DNA of 64,000 nt from assembly GCF_014207535.1 (NCBI RefSeq), contig NZ_JACHGK010000017.1:14696-78695 (forward strand), in the 5' to 3' direction. The position numbers were made by a program, and so were the translations under genes. Shown here one piece after another: positions 8,275 through 16,667 of the stretch. Numbering within the stretch: the first letter of the stretch is position 1; each line of letters begins with the position of its first letter. This DNA is from Bacillus benzoevorans (GTDB lineage Bacteria > Bacillota > Bacilli > Bacillales > Cytobacillaceae). The notes under the pieces were generated by a model. It saw only the letters and a list, made by a program, of their open reading frames with translations. It searched no databases and was not told the origin of the DNA.

Positions 8275-10596
8275 TTGAAGGACAAAAAATTAAAGCCCAA
8301 ATTTCCGTTAGGAAAATTAACCTTATTTGGCACAGCTGCTATAATGGCATCAGCCATCACGCTGAATGGAGTCTCAGCAACTACATCAGATGCCGCAAAA
8401 GAAAAAAATACAGATAAAAAGGTAAGCAAAGCTGCAGCAAAAAAGGACGAATCGAAAACAAATGTTGTCTATATCGTGTTAGATGATTCTGGATTTTCAG
8501 ACTTAGGCAGCTATGGTTCTGAAATTAAAACACCTCATTTAGATTGGTTGGCGGAAAATGGATTGCGTTACAATAATTCCCACGTAACACCGCTTTGCTC
8601 ACCGACTCGTGCATCTCTGTTGACAGGGAGAAATGCGCATGAAGTAGGGATTGGTACCGTAACGAATTTTGATTTAGGTCCGGACTTTCCTAATAAAAGG
8701 GGAGAGTTGAAACCAGAAGCTGGAACCATTGCACAAGTATTAAAAGAAAATGATTTTAATACATACGCCTTAGGAAAATGGCATTTAGCTCCGACTGCGG
8801 ATACAACACCTGCGGGACCATTTAATAACTGGCCGCTGCAGAAAGGTTTCGATCAATATTATGGATTTCTCGAGGATTCATCCGATCAATACAGACCGGA
8901 CTTAACGATTGACAATACGCAAGTCCCATCACCAACAGATGAAAACTATCATTTTACAGAAGCGATAATTGAAAACGCCAATCGGTATATTACCAATCAA
9001 ACAAGCGTTTATCCGGACAAACCATTTTTCTTATACTTAGCCCTTGGTGCTCAGCATTCTCCGCATCAAGTACCACAGAAATATATTGATATGTATAAGG
9101 GGATCTACAATAAAGGCTGGGATCAGATCCGAGAAGAGCGTTTTGAAAGACAGAAAGAGTTAGGGATTATTCCGGAAAATGCCAAGCTGGCTCAGAGAAA
9201 CCCAGGTGTTAAAGCATGGGATGATTTAACAGAGCAAGAAAAGAAAGTTTACACAAAGTTCCAGGAAACGTATGCCGGATTCTTAACTCATACGGATGAA
9301 CAAGTTGGTAAATTAATTGATAACCTGCGTGAAAAGGGACAATTGGAAAATACGATGATTGTCTTTCTATCGGATAATGGAGCAAGCGGCGGCGGACAGG
9401 CGAATGGTTCGGTGAATCATACGGTCAATTACAACGGGCTTCCTGAGTCTTTTGATGATATCGCACAAAAATATGAAGAGTTTGGCAGCACAACAGCTGG
9501 AACCGAATATCCAAACGGCTGGGCTCAAGTAAGTAATACTCCTTTTGCCATGTACAAAAACACTGCCTTTGCGGCTGGAACGAATACACCATTGATTGTC
9601 TATAACCCAAAATTGATTAAAGATCCTGGTGCCATTCGAACACAATATGTGCATGTAAGCGATATTACCCCAACCATTTATGATGTATTAGGAATTAAAC
9701 CGCCGAAAGAAATTGATGGGATTAAGCAAATGACCATTTCGGGTCAAAGCTTTAAAGATTCTTTAACGAATCCAAATGCAGAAGGAAAACAAACACAATA
9801 TTTTGAGGTTTCTGGACATCGTGCCATATACCATGACGGATGGAGGGCCTTTACGCAGCATAAAAAAGGTGATGATTTTGAAAACGACAAATGGTTCTTA
9901 TATCATGTGGAGGAAGATTTCTCTGAAACAAACAATCTAGCAGAAAAGTATCCAAAAAAATTGGCTGAAATGCAGAAGTTGTGGCATAAAGAAGCCGAAA
10001 AATACGGAGCACTTCCTTTAACGGACCTATTCTTAGAAGGTTTATTATCTGTACCGGATGATAATATCAGAGCCAAAAACTATTATGCGTATTATCGCGG
10101 AATGGACCGCCTCACAGATTCAGCTGCAGCAATTACGGTTAATCGTTCCTATGAAATCAAAATACCGATTGAGCGCTCAAACGAGAAGGAAGATGGGGTT
10201 CTTGTGGCGCATGGCGGAAACGAGAGCGGTTACACCATCTATATTAAAAACAATAAAGCGATCTATGAATATCGAATTGGCAACAAAGGGTATAAAATTG
10301 AATCTAGTATCGATGTCCCTGTCGGAAAATCAGTGGTTACTTTTAAATTTGAAAAAACTGGTTCAAATAAAGGAAATGGAACATTGTTTGTCAATGATAC
10401 AAAAGTCGGGGAGACTTCCATTGAAAATACATTGCCGTTAAAGCTTACCTTCGAAGGACTTGATATCGGGAAAGACAGCAAATATCCAGTCAGCCCGGAA
10501 TATGCAAATGAAGGAGAATTTGAATTTGACGGGAAATTGGTGAAAGTGGAGTATTTCCTTGGAGACGATGAGGAGTTTTTTACACCAGGTAAGTAA
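8275..10596 (+). CDS. exported Cys-type arylsulfatase
   Basis: 773 residues from TTG with GAGGAG upstream. It has a basic N-terminus and hydrophobic segment (about 15-35), then a Lys/Ala-rich linker, consistent with export or membrane anchoring. The sulfatase domain begins near 62 with VVYIVLDDSGFSDLG (metal-binding Asp pair) and carries CSPTR at C108, the C-x-P-x-R motif whose Cys is oxidised to formylglycine. The last 150 residues form an extra beta-rich domain. Hydrolyses sulfate esters; the substrate is unknown. The next gene encodes the anaerobic maturase that creates formylglycine, which strongly supports the assignment. Confidence 0.93.
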   Translation: MKDKKLKPKFPLGKLTLFGTAAIMASAITLNGVSATTSDAAKEKNTDKKVSKAAAKKDESKTNVVYIVLDDSGFSDLGSYGSEIKTPHLDWLAENGLRYNNSHVTPLCSPTRASLLTGRNAHEVGIGTVTNFDLGPDFPNKRGELKPEAGTIAQVLKENDFNTYALGKWHLAPTADTTPAGPFNNWPLQKGFDQYYGFLEDSSDQYRPDLTIDNTQVPSPTDENYHFTEAIIENANRYITNQTSVYPDKPFFLYLALGAQHSPHQVPQKYIDMYKGIYNKGWDQIREERFERQKELGIIPENAKLAQRNPGVKAWDDLTEQEKKVYTKFQETYAGFLTHTDEQVGKLIDNLREKGQLENTMIVFLSDNGASGGGQANGSVNHTVNYNGLPESFDDIAQKYEEFGSTTAGTEYPNGWAQVSNTPFAMYKNTAFAAGTNTPLIVYNPKLIKDPGAIRTQYVHVSDITPTIYDVLGIKPPKEIDGIKQMTISGQSFKDSLTNPNAEGKQTQYFEVSGHRAIYHDGWRAFTQHKKGDDFENDKWFLYHVEEDFSETNNLAEKYPKKLAEMQKLWHKEAEKYGALPLTDLFLEGLLSVPDDNIRAKNYYAYYRGMDRLTDSAAAITVNRSYEIKIPIERSNEKEDGVLVAHGGNESGYTIYIKNNKAIYEYRIGNKGYKIESSIDVPVGKSVVTFKFEKTGSNKGNGTLFVNDTKVGETSIENTLPLKLTFEGLDIGKDSKYPVSPEYANEGEFEFDGKLVKVEYFLGDDEEFFTPGK

Positions 10597-10605
10597 GGAA
10601 CATAA

Positions 10606-10645
10606 CCAGTGGCAGCATCATTTTGCCACTGGTTCATTATTTTTC
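10606..10645 (+). terminator. hairpin terminator between sulfatase and maturase
   Basis: CCAGTGGCA (10606-10614), a short loop, TGCCACTGG (10624-10632), then TTCATTATTTTT. Probably attenuates rather than fully separates the two functionally linked genes. Confidence 0.75.
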
Positions 10646-10662
10646 ATAAGGAGTGACAACAA

Positions 10663-11907
10663 ATGATTGAAAAGGCAGAAACGAACTTTCATATGCTGGC
10701 GAAACCATCCGGACCGATTTGCAATTTGGACTGCCATTATTGCTTTTATACGGAAAAGGAGTCATTATTTGAACCGAGAACTTCTTTTCGCATGTCAGAA
10801 GAAACACTGGAGAAATTTATAAAAAACTATATCGCCGCTCAAAACGCTGAAGAAATTCCCTTTGTCTGGCAAGGAGGAGAGCCCGCATTAATGGGCTTGG
10901 ATTTTTATAAAAAAGTGGTTGAATTGCAAAAGAAATACGCAAATGGTAAAAGAATAGCCAACTCACTGCAAACAAATGGAACTTTGTTAACCGATGAATG
11001 GTTTCCTTTTCTGGCGGAAAATCATTTTCTCGTCGGCTTAAGTCTTGACGGACCTGAAGAAATACATGACAAATACCGTGTAGACAAGGGCGGACAGCCT
11101 ACCTTTCATCGGGTGTTAAGGACACTGCATAGCCTGCAGAAATACAATATTCAATATAACGTTTTAACATGTGTAACCAATGAATCCTCAATGAAACCAT
11201 TGGAAATTTACCGATTTTTGAAAAAGGAAGGCGTGGAATTTATTCAGTTTATTCCAATTGTTGAGAGATTGGCCGACCAAGAAGCAAAAGCATTAGGGCT
11301 GCGTCATGCCACACCTGCATCGATCGATGAAGAAGGTGTTCATTTAGCGCCATGGACAGTAGAGCCGGAGAAATATGGTGACTTCTTGATTACTGTTTTT
11401 GATGAATGGGTTAGAGAAGATATTGGGACAGTCAATGTGATGAATTTTGAGAGTTCTCTTGTTTCCTGGATGGGACTGCCGGCAACGGTCTGTATTTTCG
11501 CAGAGACATGCGGGAAAGCGGCGATTATCGAACATAATGGGGATGTATACTCCTGCGATCATTTTATGTATCCAGATTATAAATTAGGAAACATAAAATC
11601 TAGTACGTTTAAAGAAATGATGGACTCCATGCAACAGAACGATTTTGGCCAGGCAAAAAAATCTACCCTTCCTAAGTATTGCCAAAATTGCGAAGTGAAA
11701 TTTGCCTGTAATGGAGAATGCCCAAAACACCGTTTTCTTACCACTCCCGATGGAGAACCCGGACTAAACTATCTTTGCTCCGGATATAAAAAATACTTTA
11801 CCCACATCCATCGTTATATGAAAGTAATGGTCCAGCTCCTTGAAAACGGAATTCCGGTCCCTGCAATAAAAGATGTCATCAAACAACCGATTGTCATTGC
11901 GAAGTAA
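10663..11907 (+). CDS. anaerobic sulfatase-maturating enzyme (radical SAM)
   Basis: 414 residues. The radical-SAM motif CNLDCHYC (C20, C24, C27) binds the [4Fe-4S] cluster that splits S-adenosylmethionine. The C-terminal SPASM region has further Cys motifs (CGKAAIIEHNGDVYSCDHF, then CQNCEVKFACNGECPKHR) for two auxiliary clusters. It oxidises the sulfatase active-site Cys to formylglycine in the cytoplasm, without oxygen. It follows the Cys-type sulfatase by 66 bp with a GGAG site before the ATG. Symbols used for the family vary (anSME, aslB), so none is given. Confidence 0.95.
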   Translation: MIEKAETNFHMLAKPSGPICNLDCHYCFYTEKESLFEPRTSFRMSEETLEKFIKNYIAAQNAEEIPFVWQGGEPALMGLDFYKKVVELQKKYANGKRIANSLQTNGTLLTDEWFPFLAENHFLVGLSLDGPEEIHDKYRVDKGGQPTFHRVLRTLHSLQKYNIQYNVLTCVTNESSMKPLEIYRFLKKEGVEFIQFIPIVERLADQEAKALGLRHATPASIDEEGVHLAPWTVEPEKYGDFLITVFDEWVREDIGTVNVMNFESSLVSWMGLPATVCIFAETCGKAAIIEHNGDVYSCDHFMYPDYKLGNIKSSTFKEMMDSMQQNDFGQAKKSTLPKYCQNCEVKFACNGECPKHRFLTTPDGEPGLNYLCSGYKKYFTHIHRYMKVMVQLLENGIPVPAIKDVIKQPIVIAK

Positions 11908-11998
11908 AATTGGAATCACACTTGTTCTATTTTTTAAAAGACAAGTTTTCTGTTCCCTCTTCATACACTATTATAGACAAGCTGCTTAAGGAGGGGAT

Positions 11999-12451
11999 TT
12001 GATGAAACTCATTTATATTCGTAAACGATGGCTATTATCTTCATTTCTTATTCTGTTATTAGCATTTGCAGGCTGGCAATGGTCTCAACCTTCAGCTATT
12101 ACTACAACTGGTCAAGTAACAAATCCTGAGAATCAATTTAAGATCAATTTGGTCACGGGTGAGTTTGCTTCTAAAACAGAAGCTGGAAAAGAAATAGAGG
12201 CATACCGCTGGGACCCCGGTACGATTGTTATTCCAAAGGGTGAGGAAGTAACGATCAGTATTTATGGGGTAAACGGAAAAGAGCATCCTTTTATCATTGA
12301 AGGAACCGACTATAAGGGGACTGTTCAAAAAGGGAAAGAAACCGTTTTTAATGCGAGGTTTGAGAAAGAGGGAACCTATCGCTTAATTTGTTTAACCCAT
12401 TCCTCTATCGAAAAGAACGGTCCCATGATTGGGTATATTGTCGTGGATTAA
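11999..12451 (+). CDS. membrane-anchored cupredoxin-domain protein
   Basis: 150 residues from the ATG behind GGAGGGG; the ATG three bases downstream is an alternative. One N-terminal helix (about 9-30) anchors a cupredoxin-like beta domain outside the membrane. Copper ligands fit the pattern His (EHPFIIEG), Cys and His (CLTHSS), and Met (NGPM), as in plastocyanin-like and COX2/NosZ-type centres. Function unknown: electron transfer or copper handling are both possible. It is the last gene on this strand here, about 90 bp after the maturase, and is followed by a terminator. Confidence 0.8.
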   Translation: MMKLIYIRKRWLLSSFLILLLAFAGWQWSQPSAITTTGQVTNPENQFKINLVTGEFASKTEAGKEIEAYRWDPGTIVIPKGEEVTISIYGVNGKEHPFIIEGTDYKGTVQKGKETVFNARFEKEGTYRLICLTHSSIEKNGPMIGYIVVD

Positions 12452-12463
12452 TAATCAGAGATG

Positions 12464-12494
12464 AAGAGGTGGAAGAGGTTTCCACCTCTTGTTT
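12464..12494 (+). terminator. Rho-independent terminator after cupredoxin gene
   Basis: AAGAGGTGGA (12464-12473), a 7-base loop, TCCACCTCTT (12481-12490), then GTTT. Confidence 0.75.
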
Positions 12495-12503
12495 GGCTGC
12501 GCT

Positions 12504-12592
12504 AACTTCAAAGCATTCACGAAAAGATTAAAGGAAAGTTAAGATGAAAGAAATCATCACTCAAAAAGGTGATTTCAAATTTTGTTGACATC
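12504..12592 (+). repeat. partial duplicate of the 13958-14047 gene end and terminator
   Basis: From AACTTCAAAGCATTCACG onward, about 90 bases match the last codons and terminator of the gene at 13666-13995. The first 36 bases match without a gap; the terminator loop has lost its T-run here. The two direct copies flank modA. This copy encodes no start and is a dead fragment. Confidence 0.85.
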
Positions 12593-12631
12593 CCAAACTC
12601 TTCACGGAAAAATCAGTACCAAAAAAAATCT

Positions 12632-13462
12632 TTATTTAGTAGCAAATCCATATTCCTCAAAAACCTTTAATGCAGCGTTGCTTTGTAAATACTTGTAAAA
12701 TTCTTTTGCTGCTTCGTACTGTTTAGAATCTTTAATGATCCCGGCAGGATAAACAATAGGAGTATGTGTGGCAGGATCGGCGGCTGCGGCAATTTCCACT
12801 TTATCTGAAACCAATGCATCTGTTTTGTATACAATTCCAGCGGCAACATTGCCTGTCCCCACATAGGATAATACTTGACGGACGTCTTTCGCATAAACCA
12901 CTTTTGACTTAACATCTTTCCAAATGCCTATCTTTTCAAGAGACTCTTGTGCATATTTTCCCGCAGGTACTGTTTCAGGAGTTCCAATAGAAATTTTCTT
13001 TACATCGGCTTTGGCAAGATCTTCGAAAGCTTTAATCGATCGATCCGCTTTTGGGACAACTAATACGAGTGAATTCCCCAGAAGATCCATCCCATCTCCT
13101 TTTGTAATAACCCCTTCTTCAACCAATAAATCAAACTTATCTTCTGCTGCCGAGAAAAATAGATCAACCGGCGCTCCTTGAGAGATTTGCTGCTGCAAAG
13201 AACCAGAAGCTCCGTAGTTGAATTTCAGGCGTACTTCGGGATGTTCTTCTTGATAGGTCTGTTGAATCACATCCATTGCATCTTTCAAACTAGCTGCTGC
13301 TGAAATGGTCAATTCAACGTTTTTTACCTTTTCCTTACTCTCAGATGCTGTTTGTGTTTCTTTCATGTCTAATGCTTGATCAGGGCTTTGGTTATTAGAA
13401 CACGCCACTGAAAATATAAGTAAAAATAAGAGAACACTGGCTAATTTAAACTGTTTTCGCAT
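12632..13462 (-). CDS. modA: molybdate-binding lipoprotein ModA
   Basis: 276 residues with a lipoprotein signal (lipobox VAC, Cys near 21) and a type-2 periplasmic-binding fold: ELTISAAASLKDAMDVI, FNYGASGSLQQQI, GAPVDLFFSA and TGNVAAGIVYKTDA. These are the molybdate/tungstate-binding segments of ModA. It delivers oxyanion to a ModBC ABC transporter. No modB or modC lies next to it, so the partners are elsewhere or the gene is a relocated orphan. A perfect palindrome sits just upstream, and the gene lies between two copies of a 90-bp duplication. Confidence 0.93.
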   Translation of the reverse strand: MRKQFKLASVLLFLLIFSVACSNNQSPDQALDMKETQTASESKEKVKNVELTISAAASLKDAMDVIQQTYQEEHPEVRLKFNYGASGSLQQQISQGAPVDLFFSAAEDKFDLLVEEGVITKGDGMDLLGNSLVLVVPKADRSIKAFEDLAKADVKKISIGTPETVPAGKYAQESLEKIGIWKDVKSKVVYAKDVRQVLSYVGTGNVAAGIVYKTDALVSDKVEIAAAADPATHTPIVYPAGIIKDSKQYEAAKEFYKYLQSNAALKVFEEYGFATK

Positions 13463-13480
13463 GACTTCACCTCGAATAAT

Positions 13481-13514
13481 TATAAATAGTTATAATTGAT
13501 TATAACTATTTATA
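13481..13514. promoter_or_regulatory. perfect 34-bp palindrome upstream of modA
   Basis: TATAAATAGTTATAA (13481-13495), spacer TTGA, TTATAACTATTTATA (13500-13514): 15-bp arms with no mismatch. A third ATTATAACTA half-site follows at about 13519. It lies 18 bp upstream of the modA start. The TTATAAC core recalls ModE-type half-sites, so an oxyanion-responsive operator is a reasonable guess. Confidence 0.6.
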
Positions 13515-13665
13515 TCTTATTATAACTAATTTGATTGATATTTTATTGATAACTCTATGTTAGCTGCGATCAGAATGGTTAAAAATAAGGCAATAGGAAA
13601 AATTAAGAAATGAGTTCAATGATAATCTAAATCTCTAAACTTTAAAAGGTGAAAGGGGTGAAACG

Positions 13666-13995
13666 ATGCCGCGAAAGCCTGCTGTGAATGATAATGAAAC
13701 GGAACTGGAAAAAGAAGCGGAAGAGAAACAAGATGCTGCACCAGAAGGCAGCTCAGAAGAACAGGTAGAAAAACTCACCCGTTTTTTAGCTGCGGTATTG
13801 GAATATCTGTCTGATGATGAAGTCGAAGTAATCGATATCGAGTATCTTCTCACGAACACCGAAGGGCTTCGGGAATGGTGGGAGGATTATCAGGAAAACA
13901 ATCGCAATAAAATAGAACAAGAAATACGGGATTCGTTAGGAGAACTATCTTTGGAAGAACTTCAAAGCATTCACGAAAAGATTAAAGGAAAGTAG
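13666..13995 (+). CDS. acidic helical protein, unknown function
   Basis: A 109-residue protein from the ATG behind AAAGGGGTG. It is very acidic, with a Glu/Lys-rich low-complexity N-terminus (about 1-36) and a predicted helical rest (EEQVEKLTRFLAAVLEYL, EEIRDSLGELSLEELQSIHEK-like helices). No signal peptide or membrane segment. I do not recognise the family. Its last 11 codons and its terminator have been copied to the other side of modA (12504-12592). Confidence 0.65.
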   Translation: MPRKPAVNDNETELEKEAEEKQDAAPEGSSEEQVEKLTRFLAAVLEYLSDDEVEVIDIEYLLTNTEGLREWWEDYQENNRNKIEQEIRDSLGELSLEELQSIHEKIKGK

Positions 13996-14047
13996 AAATG
14001 AGGGAAATCATCATTCAAAAAGGTGATTTCCCTTTTTGTTGAACATC
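13958..14047 (+). repeat. direct repeat (parent copy) with terminator
   Basis: Parent of the fragment at 12504-12592. It covers the end of the acidic-protein gene and a terminator: GGGAAATCA (14002-14010), loop, TGATTTCCC (14024-14032), then TTTTT. Confidence 0.8.
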
Positions 14048-14053
14048 GTAACG

Positions 14054-14545
14054 TTACTGCAGTTGAGTTTTTCGCGAAATGAACCGAGACCAAACTAATT
14101 GAAGAATCCCGGCAAGCAATACACCGATTAGCGTGTCTCTCAACCGGTCTGTGGCATATTGTTTTGATTGGTGTTCAAAAACAAAAACAAATAGGATCGT
14201 TAGTGCGACTTGATGAAGGATTTTTTTATCCAGTTTCAAATAGATGGAGATGTAACAACCTAAAAGGATTAATATTCCTAAGCTCCATCCACTAACGGGT
14301 AAATGTTTTGCTATTAAAAGTGTAACAAATATTCCGATAATGGTTCCCATCATCCGTTTTATCGAGAGGCTCACTGTTTTATCCATTGTTGATTGAATCG
14401 TGAGGATCACAGAAAGCGGAGCTAAATAAGGATGGTCGGATCCTAAAAGCTTGGCTAATTCCCAAGCTAAAGTAGAGCCTATTGCTAATTTCCATGCTAA
14501 TATAGATAGATTTTTATTTGACAATTTTTTACCTTGTGAGACCAT
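14054..14545 (-). CDS. FUSC-family (aromatic acid exporter-like) membrane protein
   Basis: 163 residues, nearly all membrane: segments at about 14-30, 37-55, 66-85, 88-105, 112-125 and 136-155. The opening WKLAIGSTLAWELAKLLGSDHPYLAPLSVILTIQ is typical of the FUSC/ArAE membrane half, with a conserved small-residue helix and a HPYLAP-like turn. Full-length relatives carry a cytoplasmic C-terminal domain; this is the membrane part only, so it is either a short form or truncated. Substrate unknown. Confidence 0.75.
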   Translation of the reverse strand: MVSQGKKLSNKNLSILAWKLAIGSTLAWELAKLLGSDHPYLAPLSVILTIQSTMDKTVSLSIKRMMGTIIGIFVTLLIAKHLPVSGWSLGILILLGCYISIYLKLDKKILHQVALTILFVFVFEHQSKQYATDRLRDTLIGVLLAGILQLVWSRFISRKTQLQ

Positions 14546-14740
14546 ATTAACCTCAAGTTTTTAAAATTATTTCCATACGATAAAATCTTATTAGTCAGAT
14601 GGAAGAGAAATCCTGCCTTTACGGGTCAAATAATGCTATGCTTCTAAAAATAGAATAACCTTACTCAGGTATTACTATGTACAAATTCACGTCGTACTTC
14701 GAGCGAAGTGAACGCGGAAAGGAGAATTCAATACAATATA

Positions 14741-14783
14741 GAAAGAGCGTATTTTAGGTAATTTTAAAAAAATACGCTCTTTC
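14741..14783. terminator. bidirectional terminator between FUSC gene and ahpF
   Basis: GAAAGAGCGTATTTT (14741-14755), loop, AAAATACGCTCTTTC (14769-14783): a 15-bp perfect stem downstream of ahpF (minus strand), with A/T tracts inside the stem and T-rich flank. Confidence 0.85.
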
Positions 14784-14816
14784 TTTGTATAAGTTATTAG
14801 GAAATATGTCTTGTTA

Positions 14817-16343
14817 TTAATTCCGAATCAAATAATCAAATGCCCCTAAGGCTGCTGTTGCCCCGGATCCCATGGAGACGATAATCTGTTTATACAGGCT
14901 GTCTGTACAGTCCCCGGCTGCAAATACTCCCGGAATGCTTGTCGATCCATCCTTGCTAGTAATGATTTCGCCATTTTCATTTTGTTCGATATTGTCTGCC
15001 AGCCATTCGGTATTTGGTATCGTTCCAATTTGTACAAATACACCTTGCAGCTCAATATGTTGTTCCTTCTCTGTTTCCCGATCGATGTAGGAAATTCCAT
15101 TTACTTTGTCAGTCCCCGTGATTTCTTTTATTTTCGCATTTTCAATGACAGTCACGTTAGAAAGAGTATGCAAACGGTCCTGCAAAATCGGATCCGCTTT
15201 TACCGTTGACCTTGCTAAAAGAGTGACATGCTTAACGATACCAGCCAGGTCAATGGCTGCTTCTACACCGGAATTTCCGCCGCCGATAACAGCCACATTT
15301 TTTCCGGCAAACAATGGACCATCACAGTGGGCACAGTAGGCAATTCCTTTATTGCGATACTCTTCTTCTCCCGGTACGCCGGCTTTGCGCCAACGGGCTC
15401 CTGTTGAGAGGATGACGGTTTTTCCTTTAAGAACAGCACCGTTTTCTAATTCCACCTCGATGAAGTCCTTCTTTTCGATTCGTTTCGCACGCTGCAGATT
15501 CATGATATCGACGTCATATTGTTTCACATGTTCTTCAAGGGTGGCAGCAAGCTTAGGACCTTCTGTATAATTGACGGCAATTAAGTTTTCGATCCCAACT
15601 GTGTCCAAAACCTGTCCGCCAAAGCGATCCGCGACAATTCCGGTACGAATTCCTTTACGTGCCGAGTAGATTGCCGCGCTTGCACCTGCCGGACCACCGC
15701 CGACAATAAGAACGTCATATGGTTTTTTATGAGCAAATTCAGATGCATCCGGTCCGCTCCCAAGCTTCAAGAGAATTTCTTCTAGTGACATGCGGCCGCT
15801 GGAAAAGGGTTCTCCATTTAAATAGACTGTTGGTACAGCCATAATCTCTCTTGCTTCTACTTCTTCTTTAAAAACAGCACCGTCAATCATGGTAGAGGTA
15901 ATATTCGGATGCAGAACACTCATCACGTTAAGTGCCTGAACCACATCAGGGCAATTATGACAGCTTAAGCTGGCATAGATTTCAAAATGATAACTGCCAT
16001 TGAGTTTCTTAATTTGGTCAATGACCTTTTGATCCGTTTTGGGAGCACGGCCGCTTACTTGCAATAAAGCTAAGATTAATGAGGTAAACTCATGTCCAAG
16101 CGGGATGCCGGCAAAAGTAATCCCTGTATCTTCACTTGGACGGTTCACACTGAAGCTTGGTGTTCGATCTAGTTCCGTTCTTTCTACATGAATATTTGCC
16201 GACATAGATGCCAATTCATCTACTAAAGCCGACATATCACGTGAAACGTCATCCGTTCCCACGCTTAATTTGATCTGAATGTCTCCCTCCATAAGCTGCA
16301 GGTATTGGGATAATTGGGATTTAATTTCAGTATCTAACATCAT
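14817..16343 (-). CDS. ahpF: alkyl hydroperoxide reductase subunit F
   Basis: 508 residues, the usual AhpF length. The N-terminal tandem thioredoxin-fold domain holds CHNC (about residue 129), the FAD-binding motif GGGPAGASAAIYSARKG starts near 214, and the second redox pair CAHC lies near 338, before an NADH-binding GGGNSG. It moves electrons from NADH to the peroxiredoxin AhpC. In most Bacillaceae ahpC precedes ahpF, but no ahpC is present here. A PerR-like box lies about 160 bp upstream of the start. The enzyme could also serve another peroxiredoxin. Confidence 0.95.
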   Translation of the reverse strand: MMLDTEIKSQLSQYLQLMEGDIQIKLSVGTDDVSRDMSALVDELASMSANIHVERTELDRTPSFSVNRPSEDTGITFAGIPLGHEFTSLILALLQVSGRAPKTDQKVIDQIKKLNGSYHFEIYASLSCHNCPDVVQALNVMSVLHPNITSTMIDGAVFKEEVEAREIMAVPTVYLNGEPFSSGRMSLEEILLKLGSGPDASEFAHKKPYDVLIVGGGPAGASAAIYSARKGIRTGIVADRFGGQVLDTVGIENLIAVNYTEGPKLAATLEEHVKQYDVDIMNLQRAKRIEKKDFIEVELENGAVLKGKTVILSTGARWRKAGVPGEEEYRNKGIAYCAHCDGPLFAGKNVAVIGGGNSGVEAAIDLAGIVKHVTLLARSTVKADPILQDRLHTLSNVTVIENAKIKEITGTDKVNGISYIDRETEKEQHIELQGVFVQIGTIPNTEWLADNIEQNENGEIITSKDGSTSIPGVFAAGDCTDSLYKQIIVSMGSGATAALGAFDYLIRN

Positions 16344-16500
16344 ATTTTACGTCCTCCTTAATTTTTCCATAGAATTAGGATGGGTGTCCGATTGATAAAT
16401 ATTCATCTGCTCCCTTAGTTCATAAGATTGTGAGGATGTTGCACTTCTTTTATCAAGTTTCATTTTCATATTAATTACGTTAATAATATTAAATACTAAT

Positions 16501-16515
16501 TTATAATAATTATTA
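16501..16515. promoter_or_regulatory. PerR-like box upstream of ahpF
   Basis: TTATAATAATTATTA matches the PerR consensus TTATAATNATTATAA at 14 of 15 positions. It lies in the AT-rich divergent region between ahpF and cvfC (16344-16667). A second AT palindrome (TAATATTATAAATTAATATT) is 20 bp on. PerR control of ahpF is known in Bacillus; binding here is inferred. Confidence 0.6.
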
Positions 16516-16667
16516 TATAATTAATATTATAAATTAATATTTTTATTTGTCAAATGATTTCAATTAAATTGACCAGAAATAAAGAGTCAGCCCCCAGGCA
16601 GAAGTTATGTTCATTGCATCTGTATATGTTAAAATAGCTGTTACTTACTATACAGGGGTGGGAAAAA

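Noticed and set aside
8163..8417. 84-codon frame over the sulfatase start
   Set aside because: Out of frame with the sulfatase, which has the site and signal peptide. No family resemblance.
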